Origin: Thiorhodococcus minor | GTDB lineage: Bacteria > Pseudomonadota > Gammaproteobacteria > Chromatiales > Chromatiaceae | DNA length: 64,000 bases | Direction of reading: 5' to 3' | Assembly: GCF_010820565.1 (NCBI RefSeq) | Contig: NZ_JAAIJQ010000028.1 | Span: 1 to 64,000, forward strand | In this document: in pieces, positions 49,652 through 63,157 of the stretch | How the letters are laid out: each line of letters begins with the position of its first letter | Position numbering within the stretch: the first letter of the stretch is position 1 | Notes under the pieces: generated by a model | What the model was told of the DNA's origin: nothing | Database searches by the model: none | The model's input: the letters and a program-made list of their open reading frames with translations, nothing else | Position numbers and translations under genes: made by a program

Positions 49652-51829
49652 CTAGTGCGCAGACTTGAAACGCTTGCGCATGGCGTGGAGCGTCGGCTCC
49701 GTATAGCCGTTCGGCACCTCGCAGCCTTTGAAGACGAGGTCGCAGGCCGCCAGGAAGGCCACGCCGTCGTAGCCGGGCGCCATGGCGCGGTAGAGCGGAT
49801 CACCTGCATTCTGCTCGTCCACCACCTCGGCCATGCGGCGCAGGGCCTCCATCACCTGCTCTTCCGAGACAATGCCATGGCGGAGCCAGTTGGCAACGTG
49901 CTGACTGGAGATGCGCAGTGTGGCGCGGTCCTCCATGAGCCCCAGGTTGGCGATGTCCGGCACCTTGGAGCAGCCGACGCCCTGGTCGATCCAGCGGACC
50001 ACGTAGCCCAAGATACCCTGGCAGTTGTTGTCCAGCTCTTCCTGGATCTCCTCGGGCGTCCAGGCGCACTCCGGGTCGAGCGGGATCTGCAGCAAATTTT
50101 CCAGGGTCGCGCGCGGCTCGCCCTTGGCGAGCTCGGCCTGGACATCCGCCACCTTGACCTGGTGATAGTGCATCGCGTGCAGGGTCGCGGCTGTGGGCGA
50201 CGGCACCCAGGCGCAGTTGGCCCCCGCCTTCGGGTGCGCGGCCTTGGTCGCGAGCATCGCCGCCATCTCGTCCGGCATGGTCCACATCCCCTTGCCGATC
50301 TGGGCATAGCCGCGCAGACCGCAGGCCAGCCCCGTATCCACGTTCCAGTCCTCGTAGGCGAGCAGCCAGGGGGCCTTTTTCATGTCCCCTTTGCGCAGCA
50401 CGGCCCCAGCTTCCATGCAGCTGTGGATCTCATCGCCAGTGCGGTCCAGGAAGCCTGTGTTGATGAAGATGACGCGCTCGCGCGCCACCCGGATGCACTC
50501 CTTGAGGTTGAGCGTGGTGCGGCGCTCCTCGTCCATGATGCCGATCTTGAGCGTGTTGGGCGCCAGGCCCAGCGCGCCCTCGATCCGCCCAAAGAGATCC
50601 ACCGCCAGCTGGACCTCCTCAGGGCCGTGCATCTTCGGCTTGACGATGTAGACGCTGCCCGAGCGCGAGTTGCGCTTGCGGCCATGCTCCGGGTGGACGT
50701 CGTGCAAGGCGCAGAGCACCGTCACCATGCCGTCGAGCATGCCCTCGGGCACCTCGTTGCCCTCCGCGTCGAGCACGGCATCCGTCGTCATCAGATGACC
50801 GACATTGCGCACCAGCATCAGCGAGCGCCCAGGCAGCGTGAGCGAGCCAACGCCGATGCGGCTGTAGCTGCGGTCCTCGGCAAGTGCGCGCTCCACCATG
50901 CGCCCGCCCTTGGTGAAGCTCGCGGTCAGATCCCCTGTCATGAGGCCGAGCCAGTTGCGGTAGACGCCGACCTTGTCCTCTGTGTCCACCGCGGCGACGG
51001 AATCCTCGCAGTCCTGGATGCTGGTGACGGCGGACTCCATCAGGATGTCGGCGATGCCGGCCGCACTCTGCTTGCCGACCGGGTGCTCACGGTCGATCAC
51101 CAGCTCGATGTGCAGACCATTGTTGTCGAGCAAGACGGCGGTGATCTGATCGGCATTGCCACGATAACCGACGAATTGCCCGGTATCCTTGAGCATGGTC
51201 TCGCTGTTGTCCGGCAGCAGGACGACCAGCTTGCCGCTCTCCAGCTTGTAGCCACAGGCGTCCCCGTGCGAGCCGCGATTGAGCGGCACCACCTCGTCCA
51301 AGAAAGCCGCCGCCCGCGCGATCACCGCGGCGGCCCGCGCCGGGCTCAGCTCGCTGCCCCGCTCCAGCCCGCCGTCCTCGGGAATGGCGTCGGTCCCGTA
51401 AAGGGCGTCGTAGAGGCTGCCCCAGCGTGCGTTGGCGGCATTGAGCGCATAGCGGGCATTGCTCACAGGCACTACCAGCTGCGGCCCGGCGATCTCGGCG
51501 ATCTCCGGGTCCACATTGGCCGTACTGATAGAGAATGAAGGCCCCTCGGGCACCAGATAGCCGATCTCGGTCAGGAAGGCGCGATAGGCGCCGAGATCGA
51601 GCGGCTGCCCAGCATGCGCGCGATGCCAGTCGTCGAGCTGGCGCTGCAGCGCGTCGCGCTTGGCCAGAAGCTCCCGATTGCGCGGCCCCAGCTCACGGAC
51701 GATCTCGCCGAAGGCGCCCCAAACGGCATCCGGATCGAGCCCGAGCCCCGGCAGGATCTCTTGCTTCACAAGGTCGTACAGCGGCTTGGCGACCTTGAGG
51801 CCACCGACATCCAGGTATTCAGTCATCAT
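49652..51829 (-). CDS. glcB: Malate synthase G
   Basis: This enzyme condenses glyoxylate and acetyl-CoA to malate. The 725-residue length and motifs fit the G form: [41 protein letters not shown], the C-terminal [24 protein letters not shown], and [12 protein letters not shown] start at 51829, since GGAGG lies 5 nt before tandem ATG codons (51829 and 51826); the frame is open to 51868. No isocitrate lyase or glycolate oxidase genes are close, so glyoxylate must come from elsewhere, possibly from photorespiratory glycolate. Confidence 0.96.
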   Translation of the reverse strand: MMTEYLDVGGLKVAKPLYDLVKQEILPGLGLDPDAVWGAFGEIVRELGPRNRELLAKRDALQRQLDDWHRAHAGQPLDLGAYRAFLTEIGYLVPEGPSFSISTANVDPEIAEIAGPQLVVPVSNARYALNAANARWGSLYDALYGTDAIPEDGGLERGSELSPARAAAVIARAAAFLDEVVPLNRGSHGDACGYKLESGKLVVLLPDNSETMLKDTGQFVGYRGNADQITAVLLDNNGLHIELVIDREHPVGKQSAAGIADILMESAVTSIQDCEDSVAAVDTEDKVGVYRNWLGLMTGDLTASFTKGGRMVERALAEDRSYSRIGVGSLTLPGRSLMLVRNVGHLMTTDAVLDAEGNEVPEGMLDGMVTVLCALHDVHPEHGRKRNSRSGSVYIVKPKMHGPEEVQLAVDLFGRIEGALGLAPNTLKIGIMDEERRTTLNLKECIRVARERVIFINTGFLDRTGDEIHSCMEAGAVLRKGDMKKAPWLLAYEDWNVDTGLACGLRGYAQIGKGMWTMPDEMAAMLATKAAHPKAGANCAWVPSPTAATLHAMHYHQVKVADVQAELAKGEPRATLENLLQIPLDPECAWTPEEIQEELDNNCQGILGYVVRWIDQGVGCSKVPDIANLGLMEDRATLRISSQHVANWLRHGIVSEEQVMEALRRMAEVVDEQNAGDPLYRAMAPGYDGVAFLAACDLVFKGCEVPNGYTEPTLHAMRKRFKSAH

Positions 51830-52047
51830 CTCGACCTCCGTTTCCCCCGATGGACGAGGGCCCCGCAAAGGCTTATTGGTAGGATGGGTCTAGCAAAGAC
51901 TGGATAGGATCAGGCCGTGCTTTCGCAGGTGCAACATCAAATGGATTGATTTGCCTAAAGCTCAAAATTGCATCAGCAGATCATTGAGCAGGCCATGCAG
52001 GTCACCAGCTGCCCCCGATCGCCTTCGAGGCCGCAGCCACGCTGCCC

Positions 52048-56756
<4,709 letters not shown>

Positions 56757-56760
<4 letters not shown>

Positions 56761-57218
56761 CGCTCCTGCCGAATCTCGGGCGGCACCCGGTTGACGAGCA
56801 CCCAGTACATGCCGAGGCTCGCGACGGTACGCGCGAACTCGTCGAAGGCAACGGGCTTGGCGACGAAGCTGTTGACCCCGAGCTGGTAGGTCGCGACCAG
56901 GTCTTGCTCCTCGCGCGAGGAGGTCAGGACCACGACGGGCAGCTCGCGTGTCGTCGGATCGCCCCGAATCGCGGTCAGCACCTCGATGCCGTCGACCTTG
57001 GGCAAGCGCAGGTCGAGCAGCACCACGCGGGGCAGCTGCTTCGGCCACTGCGCGTAGCTGCCGCGGTGAAAGAGAAAGTCGAGCGCGGCGGCACCATCCT
57101 TGACCCATTCCAGCCGATTAGCCAGGTTGTTCTTACGCAGGGCGCGCATCGCCAGCTCCGCGTCGTTGGCGTTGTCCTCGACCAGGAGGATGTCAACCAT
57201 GAAGTCTTGACTGACCAT
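56757..57218 (-). CDS. Rcp1-like single-domain response regulator
   Basis: The 153-residue protein is a stand-alone receiver. It has the acidic pocket VEDN, phospho-acceptor Asp69 in [11 protein letters not shown], the switch VVLTSS and Lys in FVAKPV. The form ([33 protein letters not shown]) is typical of Rcp1-type regulators paired with bacteriophytochromes and similar kinases. I start at 57218, with AGGAG 8 nt upstream, overlapping the kinase end by 26 bp; its own end overlaps the hybrid kinase start by 4 bp. It probably shuttles phosphate between the two kinases. Confidence 0.92.
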
Positions 57219-58680
57219 ACTGCTGCTCCTGTGAGCGATCGGTTGGGACGGTCGGCAGGGTGAAGCTGAAGGCGGCGCCCTCGCCGACCGCTCCAGTTGC
57301 CTCGACATGCCCGTGATGCTTCTCGACGAAGCGCTTGACGATGGCGAGACCGACCCCGGTCCCCTCGAACTCGTCGACGCTGTGCAGACGCAAGAAGAGC
57401 CCGAAGAGCTTGCTGCTATAGGCGGGGTCGAACCCCGCGCCATTGTCCGTGACGCAATAGCGAATAGCGCCGGGGAGCCGCTCGGCGCTGACCTCGATGA
57501 CGGCTGGGTCGCGCCCCCAGGTGAACTTGACGGCGTTGGCAAGAAGGTTCTGCCAGACTTGGCGGATCGCCCGGGGGTCGCAGGCCGCCCTTCCCAGGTC
57601 CCCGCAGATGAAGCGTACCGATCGACCGGACCGCTCCTCGGAGAGCGTCGCCCAAACCTCATCGACCAGCCCATTCATGTCGATCTCGAGCTGCTCGAGC
57701 TCGAGCCGACCGGCGCGCGACAGGGACAGGATGTCGTCGATCAGCTGCTCCATGCGCTTGGCATTGTCGCTTACCACGGCGAAGAGCCGACGGCCCTCAT
57801 CGTCGAATGAGGGTCCGTAGTCCTCTTGCAAGATGCCGATGAAGCCGTCGATCGCCCGCAGGGGTGCGCGCAAATCGTGCGAGACGGAATAGCTGAAGTT
57901 CTCCAGGTCTTTGACGGCGTCCTCGAGCTCGCGCGCACGCTGCTCGCGCGCCTGCTCGGCCTCCGCCAGCCTGTGCAGCATCCGGTTGAAGTCCTTGCCG
58001 AGCTGGGCGAACTCGTCCTCCCCAGCCAGCACCAAGCCCTCGGGGACACCGCCGCGGCCGACCTTTTTGGTCTCGGCGCTGAGGGTATGAATCGCGGCCC
58101 CGACGCGCTTGAGCATGGGATGGGTCAGGAGAAGCACCACGACGGCGGAGCCGCCGAACAGCCACAGCTCGGTCACCCAAAGCTGGTCGCTGTAGGCCGT
58201 CGCGGCGGCGTAGCTCAGACGGTGAAGGCGCTGCGCGAAGGGCTGCAGCTCGCTGATCGAGCGGAAGAGGCGGCTGGCGACCTCACGGCTCTGGGGATCA
58301 TCGAGCTGCCGGAGCGCGGGCACCGAAAGCCCGTCGAGGTTCATGAAATGGATGCGGATCAGGATCAGCCGCCTCTCCATTTCGCTCAGTAGAGTCACCA
58401 GACCGGGCGCGCTCGCGGAGGCCTTGAGCGCCAGCATCTGGAGGTCGAGGTCCTCGAGCAGCCGGTAGCCCTTGCGGCGCCCCGAGTTGACGCGGCTCTC
58501 GACGAAGCGGCGGCTGACCTGCTGGAGCTGCCGCAGCTCCTCGAGCATCTCCTCGGCCAGCTGAGCACGCTCACGCAGGATGTCGAGCCGGTCCTGGCCA
58601 CGATAGAAGGTCAAGCTGAAGACGACCGCCATCACGAGCGGAAGCAGTCCGATCAGCTTGAGCTTGGCCTTGATGCCCAT
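57193..58680 (-). CDS. Membrane sensor histidine kinase, phytochrome-kinase-like
   Basis: The 495-residue kinase has an N-terminal membrane segment ([17 protein letters not shown]), a periplasmic helical region (about 30-160) and a second membrane segment ([16 protein letters not shown]). HAMP follows, then HisKA with His268 in [16 protein letters not shown] and an ATPase ([26 protein letters not shown]). This HisKA form is frequent in kinases paired with Rcp1-type receivers, which is the next gene here. I start at 58680 ([11 protein letters not shown]); an in-frame extension to 58737 lacks a ribosome site. It is the first of three overlapping genes, so one operon is very likely. Confidence 0.9.
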   Translation of the reverse strand: MGIKAKLKLIGLLPLVMAVVFSLTFYRGQDRLDILRERAQLAEEMLEELRQLQQVSRRFVESRVNSGRRKGYRLLEDLDLQMLALKASASAPGLVTLLSEMERRLILIRIHFMNLDGLSVPALRQLDDPQSREVASRLFRSISELQPFAQRLHRLSYAAATAYSDQLWVTELWLFGGSAVVVLLLTHPMLKRVGAAIHTLSAETKKVGRGGVPEGLVLAGEDEFAQLGKDFNRMLHRLAEAEQAREQRARELEDAVKDLENFSYSVSHDLRAPLRAIDGFIGILQEDYGPSFDDEGRRLFAVVSDNAKRMEQLIDDILSLSRAGRLELEQLEIDMNGLVDEVWATLSEERSGRSVRFICGDLGRAACDPRAIRQVWQNLLANAVKFTWGRDPAVIEVSAERLPGAIRYCVTDNGAGFDPAYSSKLFGLFLRLHSVDEFEGTGVGLAIVKRFVEKHHGHVEATGAVGEGAAFSFTLPTVPTDRSQEQQYGQSRLHG

Positions 58681-59287
58681 GGCGGTCAGTGGAAGCACGG
58701 CAGATGCGTCGACACCAGAGGAGTCGCCAGCATCCAACCGCCAGACCCCAAAAACAGGACAGAGCGGTCAAGGACATCCGGGTCTGACCGACCCGAGGCA
58801 CAGCCGGATCGCTTGCGCAGCCACCCGAAGGGTGCCCGGCACAGTCGCCGGGTAGGCACGAAGCACCGACTGTCCTCAGCTTTGAATTATCGGCGGCGTT
58901 GAGAAAAACAGAAGGGCAATCGGACAAAATGACCGCCAGCGGGCAGCGGGCGATGCTCTCTAGCGGCCGCCCATGAGCATCTTCGGCCAGCTGTCCTGCG
59001 GATAGACGCGCGCAACGCAGGCTGCGGGCACGGAGCTCGGCGGACTTGGCTCTCGAGACTGTGAAAGTATTCCGGGCGCACCGCGAAGACCGCATCTTGC
59101 CGTAGGTCGGGCCGACGCAGGAGGCCAAACAATCAGTGCCTTAGGCCGACCGCCATGTTGGGCTTCGTACCTCAGCCCAACCTACGGCGGATTTCTTCAC
59201 AGTCTCTCTCGCTCGTCCACCCGACTCCACTGCTCGACTCGACGACCTGGGCCTGAAGCCCACAGAGTCGACCGATCGGCCCGACGA
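58681..59287. other. Intergenic region between kinase operon and ilvB
   Basis: These 607 bp contain no recognised gene. The promoter of the kinase operon should be in 58690-58900, which has AT-richer stretches near 58885-58930 (TTTGAATTATC, AGAAAAACAG). The rest includes the palindromic repeat at 59101-59186. Confidence 0.4.
59101..59186. repeat. Palindromic REP-like element (GTAGGTTGGGC type)
   Basis: The ends at 59101-59112 (CGTAGGTCGGGC) and 59175-59186 are complementary in 11 of 12 positions. Inside, GTTGGGCT (59157-59164) pairs with AGCCCAAC (59174-59181). The GTTGGGCTTCGTACCTCAGCCCAAC form recurs in many gammaproteobacterial genomes as an intergenic repeat. It lies about 100 bp beyond the ilvB stop. 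Confidence 0.6.
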
Positions 59288-61021
59288 TCAGGACTCGATC
59301 ATCTGATCCAGGCTGTGGCCGGGACGTACCATGGGAATGACGTTCTCCGCCTTGTCGATCCAGACATCGACCAGCACGGGGCCTGGCTCGACCAAGGCGG
59401 CGGCGACGCCTTCGCGCAGCGCGGCGGGGTCCTTGATCCGCATCGTCTTGAGTCGGGGATAGACGTACTTGAGCCCGGTCAGATTGGGGATCTGGCGCCG
59501 ACAGGTCTGATCGAGCTGGGTGCACTCGGGATCACAGTCGGCCGTGCGGGCCATGCAGGTCTCGTAGTGGTGCCCTTCGTCCATCATGTCTTCCCATTGG
59601 CGCACCATGCCGAGGAAGCTGTTGTTGAGCACGAACATCTTGAGCGGCACCCGATTGGCGACGACGGTTCCCAGCTCCTGGATATTCATCTGGAAGCTGC
59701 CGTCGCCGTCGATCAGTACGACGGGCCACTCCGGGTCCGCGTACCAAGCACCGATGGCCGCCGGGAGACCGAATCCCATGGTGCCGAGCCCCCCTGAGCT
59801 GACCCACTGGCGCGGTCGGCGGAAGCGATAGTATTGCGCGGCCCACATCTGGTGCTGTCCGACGCCGGTCACCAGGGTCGCCTCGCCCTTGGTCAGCTCG
59901 GAGATGATCTCGACCACCGCCTGCGGCTTGATGTAGTCGGACTCCCCATAGGGCTTGGGCATCTGGGCGCGCCAATCCAGGATCTGCGCGGCCCAGTCGG
60001 CATGCCGCGCCGAGCGCCCGGAGGCCAAGGCGTGGGCCAGGAACTCGTCCAGGCCGGCAACGAGGTAGAGATCGGTCTGAATGGTCTTGTCGATCTCGGA
60101 CGGATCGATGTCGATATGGGCGATCCGCTTGCCTTCGGCAAAGCCGCGCACCGCGACGCGGTCGTCGAAACGCCCGCCGAGCGAGAGGATGAAGTCGGCA
60201 TCGCGGAGCGCATAGTTCGCCGGAATGGTGCCGTGCATGCCCGGCATACCCAGATTGAGCGGCAGCTCGAAGGGCAGTGAGCCCAGGGCGTTGAAGGTCG
60301 TGGTGACGGGGACCTGGAAGCGCTCGACGAAACGCTGCAGCGCAAGCGAGGCATTGGCATGTATGATGCCGCCCCCGGCCTTGACCACGGGGCGCTGAGC
60401 GCTGCTCAAGGCATCCAGGATGGCATCCGCCTTGGGAGCGTCAAAGGGCACTGGCTCGCGGTGACGCACGCGCGCGGCACGACTCTCGTCCAGGGGCGCG
60501 AGCTGGACATCCTTGCAGATATCCACCACCACGGGACCGGGGCGACCGTGCGTCGCCAGGGCATAGGCCTCGCGCATGACCCACTCGAGGTCGCGCACAT
60601 CCTTGACCAGGTAGTTGTGCTTAGAGATGGGACGCGTCATCCCAACCGTGTCGACCTCTTGGAAGGCATCCGAGCCGATGGCGCCGCTCGGCACCTGCCC
60701 GGTGATGAAGAGCGTCGGCAGCGAATCCTTGTAGGCGTCGGCGATGGGCGTTGCCAGGTTGGTGGCACCCGGCCCCGAGGTGGCCAAGGCGACGCCGATC
60801 CGACCGCTGGCACGCGCGTAGCCCTCCGCGGCATGCCCAGCGCCACCCTCCTGGCGGCACAGGACGAACTTGGGAACCTTGTCACCACGCCGCAGACGCC
60901 GGTTGATCTCCACGTGGATGGGGATGACGGCCCCCCCGGTGTGACCGAAAACGGTTTCGACACCGAGGTCGTTCAGGACATCGAGCAGGACGGCTGCGCC
61001 GGTTCGGGTCGGATCTGTCAT
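59288..61021 (-). CDS. ilvB: Acetolactate synthase large subunit with Cys insert
   Basis: This ThDP enzyme condenses two pyruvates (or pyruvate and 2-ketobutyrate) for branched-chain amino acid synthesis. The 577-residue protein has the ThDP Glu in LCRQEGGAGHAAEGYARASG, an FAD-binding region in the middle and the ThDP/metal motif GDGSFQMNIQEL. Between MMDEGHH and LTGLKYVYP it carries cysteines 489, 496, 500 and 507, spaced C-x6-C-x3-C-x6-C, an unusual feature discussed in the findings. No small regulatory subunit (ilvH/ilvN) is adjacent, although it is needed for full activity in the typical enzyme. ATG at 61021 begins MTDPTRTGAAVLLD, where family similarity starts. Confidence 0.93.
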   Translation of the reverse strand: MTDPTRTGAAVLLDVLNDLGVETVFGHTGGAVIPIHVEINRRLRRGDKVPKFVLCRQEGGAGHAAEGYARASGRIGVALATSGPGATNLATPIADAYKDSLPTLFITGQVPSGAIGSDAFQEVDTVGMTRPISKHNYLVKDVRDLEWVMREAYALATHGRPGPVVVDICKDVQLAPLDESRAARVRHREPVPFDAPKADAILDALSSAQRPVVKAGGGIIHANASLALQRFVERFQVPVTTTFNALGSLPFELPLNLGMPGMHGTIPANYALRDADFILSLGGRFDDRVAVRGFAEGKRIAHIDIDPSEIDKTIQTDLYLVAGLDEFLAHALASGRSARHADWAAQILDWRAQMPKPYGESDYIKPQAVVEIISELTKGEATLVTGVGQHQMWAAQYYRFRRPRQWVSSGGLGTMGFGLPAAIGAWYADPEWPVVLIDGDGSFQMNIQELGTVVANRVPLKMFVLNNSFLGMVRQWEDMMDEGHHYETCMARTADCDPECTQLDQTCRRQIPNLTGLKYVYPRLKTMRIKDPAALREGVAAALVEPGPVLVDVWIDKAENVIPMVRPGHSLDQMIES

Positions 61022-61090
61022 GACATTTGTGATTGATTTAACGCGTGCGAACGATCGAGCCTGGGATCATAACGCGAACAGGAGATTCTT

Positions 61091-61660
61091 ATGAATGCAG
61101 TCGATAATGTGACCTCACCCAGCCGGCTCGGTCTTGGCCGAGCACCCGTTTGGCTGGTGGGATTCGCCGTAGCGGCGGGAGCGATCTATGTGTCTTCGCA
61201 TGGATCAGGCACCACAGAGGGAGAAGACGCCGCTACGGTCAGCGCACGCCTCAAGCCCATCGGCCAGGTCACCCTGGCACCCGCGGCACCCGCGAAGCAG
61301 CAAGCGGACGCACCGACTCAGCCGCAGGTCGCGACAACAGCGAGTAAGCCGGAAGTCTCCGAGGCCCAGCCGGCATCCCGGCCGAAGGCGGACGAGGCAC
61401 CCCAAGCCGAGCCGGCGGCAGCGCCGTCTCGGGCACAAGCCGCCGAGATGCCAGCGAGCGCAGAGCCCACTCGGCCGGAAGCCGGCGCAGCATCCGCGGC
61501 GCCCGCCAAGACCGAGCAATCCGCGGCACCCGAGCAACGGCCGCGCTATTGGTATCCGAGGCCGGCCTACCAGCAGATCTATCCGCCCCAGCCCTACCCC
61601 TATCATCCGGCCTACCCGCCTTACCCAGGCCAGCGCGCAGCGCCTGGATATCCGCAATAG
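61091..61660 (+). CDS. Pro/Ala/Tyr-rich membrane-anchored protein
   Basis: The 189-residue protein has an N-terminal membrane segment or uncleaved signal (VWLVGFAVAAGAIYVSS), a long Ala/Pro/Glu-rich linker (about 55-150) and a C-terminal Tyr/Pro-rich tail (YWYPRPAYQQIYPPQPYPYHP). It is probably anchored in the inner membrane with a disordered, extended outside part. RLKPIGQVTLAP after the membrane segment resembles the region just before a c-type cytochrome domain, but no CxxCH follows. The tail recalls Tyr-rich sulfur-globule envelope proteins of purple sulfur bacteria, which is only suggestive. It diverges from ilvB and is convergent with the dsrE2 set. Confidence 0.75.
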   Translation: MNAVDNVTSPSRLGLGRAPVWLVGFAVAAGAIYVSSHGSGTTEGEDAATVSARLKPIGQVTLAPAAPAKQQADAPTQPQVATTASKPEVSEAQPASRPKADEAPQAEPAAAPSRAQAAEMPASAEPTRPEAGAASAAPAKTEQSAAPEQRPRYWYPRPAYQQIYPPQPYPYHPAYPPYPGQRAAPGYPQ

Positions 61661-61762
61661 GCCCAGGACTCGCCCACAGGCATCAGCGCGGCCATGGCGA
61701 GAAGTCCGGACGCTGCTCGCTGACCGCTTCTCCCGAGCGCCCGGCGGACGCTCGGCACAAAT

Positions 61763-61791
61763 GCAAACGCCGCCCGGTGGGCGGCGTTTGC
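61763..61791. terminator. Hairpin between convergent genes
   Basis: A perfect 13-bp stem (61763-61775 with 61779-61791) with a 3-nt loop lies between the Pro/Tyr-rich gene (plus) and dsrE2 (minus). On the minus strand ATTTGTG follows. It probably ends both transcripts. Confidence 0.75.
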
Positions 61792-61813
61792 GACACGACA
61801 GACGCTCGCGTCC

Positions 61814-62293
61814 TCAGATATAGAGACAGATGTCGCTCTCGCCCGCGAACTCGAAGAATGCCGCAGCGCCGGCATAGTCAACGCCGTCGATGAACTCCGA
61901 GGTCTCCATATCGAAGAGATCGACCGTCATCTGACAGGCGATCAGCTTGACCTCGGCTTCCTGGCACAGCTCGCGCAGCTCTTCGACGCTGGCGACGCCC
62001 TTGCTCTGCATCTTCTTCTTCATCATCGAGGTCATCATGCCCTGCATGCCCGGCAGCGTCATGCCCAGCACGGGGAACCACTTGTCCATCCCCATGGGCA
62101 TCGGCATGCCCGGATTGCCGAGGGGCGTCACCTCGAGCGACAGCTTCTTTTTCAGCAGCTGGAGGCCATAGAAGGTGAAGAAGATCTGAGTCTCGTAACC
62201 CAGCGCGGCCGCCGTGGATGCCAAAATGAACGGCGGATAGGCCCAGTCCAATGAGCCTTTCGTGGCGATGATCGCCAGCTTTTTCTGCTCCAT
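61814..62293 (-). CDS. dsrE2: DsrE2-type sulfur-transfer membrane protein
   Basis: The 159-residue protein fits the DsrE2/DsrE2A family. It has KLAIIATKGSLDWAYPPFILASTAAALGYE at the start, a Gly/Met-rich middle (GMPMPMGMDKW), and conserved Cys in LIACQMTVDLF (Cys120), with further cysteines at 110 and 156. Hydrophobic stretches suggest membrane attachment. In Allochromatium, the Rhd-TusA-DsrE2 set moves sulfane sulfur in the cytoplasm during sulfur oxidation. I start at 62293, with GGAGGA 8 nt upstream. It is the last gene in the rhd-tusA-dsrE2 run. Confidence 0.92.
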   Translation of the reverse strand: MEQKKLAIIATKGSLDWAYPPFILASTAAALGYETQIFFTFYGLQLLKKKLSLEVTPLGNPGMPMPMGMDKWFPVLGMTLPGMQGMMTSMMKKKMQSKGVASVEELRELCQEAEVKLIACQMTVDLFDMETSEFIDGVDYAGAAAFFEFAGESDICLYI

Positions 62294-62377
62294 CGAGTCC
62301 TCCTCGCGCGCCACGCGGGCCCGCAAATTATCGATTGTGTTGAATGGCTAGCTCAGTCAGCCGAGGACTCTGAGCGA

Positions 62378-62608
62378 TCAGGACTTCTTGATGAGGAAGT
62401 GGAACTTGCCGCCATCTTCCTTCGACTCCATCAGCTCGTTGCCGGTCTGCTTGGCGAAGGCGTCGAAGTCCTTGACCGAGCCGGGATCCGTCGCGATGAC
62501 GTGGAGAATCTGGCCGCCGGCCATGGCGTTCAGGGTCTTTTTGGCACGCAGGATGGGAAGGGGGCAGTTGAGGCCGCTTGCATCCAGCTCTTGATCGAAA
62601 TCTGCCAT
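62378..62608 (-). CDS. tusA: Sulfurtransferase TusA
   Basis: The 76-residue protein is a TusA (SirA-like) sulfur carrier. The active Cys15 lies in the CPLP motif (GLNCPLPILRAKK), and VIATDPGSVKDF follows, typical of the family. GGAGG lies 9 nt before the ATG. In sulfur oxidisers TusA takes sulfane sulfur from rhodanese and hands it on to DsrEFH or the sHdr system; the flanking rhodanese and DsrE2 genes fit this. Its central role in cellular thiolation cannot be excluded. Confidence 0.95.
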   Translation of the reverse strand: MADFDQELDASGLNCPLPILRAKKTLNAMAGGQILHVIATDPGSVKDFDAFAKQTGNELMESKEDGGKFHFLIKKS

Positions 62609-62721
62609 TGTGAGTACCTCCAGCTTGAGCTCGTTTTAGAATATCAGTAAGAACAAGAGTTCGCGGTTATAGGCGAATCCCCTGAAAAAGGCAAGGTGGC
62701 TCAAACGGCCGCCCTGCCAAG

Positions 62722-62756
62722 CGAAACGCCTGAAAAATCAGGCGCTGGGCGTTTCG
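62722..62756. other. Stem-loop at the end of rhd
   Basis: CGAAACGCC (62722-62730) pairs with 62748-62756, and an inner stem CGCCTGA/TCAGGCG (62727-62733 with 62738-62744) closes an AAAA loop. It spans the rhd stop and the rhd-tusA gap. No T-run follows on the minus strand, so mRNA stability or processing is likely. Confidence 0.45.
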
Positions 62757-63061
62757 ATCGGGAAGCCATGCCGCGCCCAGGCGATGATCCCGCCGCGCAG
62801 ATTGAGGACGCGGTCGTAGCCTTGCTGCATCATGTAGGCACAGGCCTGATAGGAGCGGGCACCGCTGCGGCAATAGAGCACGACGTCGCGATCCTTCGGC
62901 AGCTCGCTCATCCGCATCGGGATGAGGTGCATGGGCAGCTGCAGGGCATCCGGTATCATGCCCTGCCCCATTTCGGCCGGCGTGCGGATGTCCACCAGCA
63001 AAACGCCCTCCCCGTCCTTGAGCCTGTCGCTCAAGGATTCCGAATCGATCTCGTTGACCAC
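62738..63061 (-). CDS. rhd: Single-domain rhodanese
   Basis: The 107-residue cytoplasmic protein is a single rhodanese domain with the active Cys64 in LYCRSGARS and preceding LVDIRTPAEMGQGMI. It starts at GTG 63061 with AGGA 7 nt upstream, and no better start is present. Together with TusA and DsrE2 downstream it forms the conserved rhd-tusA-dsrE2 arrangement of sulfur oxidisers, where rhodanese loads sulfane sulfur on TusA. It is divergent from cysG across an AT-rich 96-bp gap, which probably holds both promoters (e.g. TATTTAAGTATATT near 63087). Confidence 0.93.
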   Translation of the reverse strand: MVNEIDSESLSDRLKDGEGVLLVDIRTPAEMGQGMIPDALQLPMHLIPMRMSELPKDRDVVLYCRSGARSYQACAYMMQQGYDRVLNLRGGIIAWARHGFPIETPSA

Positions 63062-63157
63062 GCGCTCGTCCTACCCTAAAACAAAGTATTTAAGTATATT
63101 AAGGACTTTTGAATGCCAGCTCAATGACAACGCTGGCCCAGGGGTGTTAAGAGCGCC

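Noticed and set aside
49655-51538. Plus-strand frame of 627 codons opposite malate synthase
   Set aside because: It is a codon-bias shadow of glcB, His/Arg-rich and without motifs.
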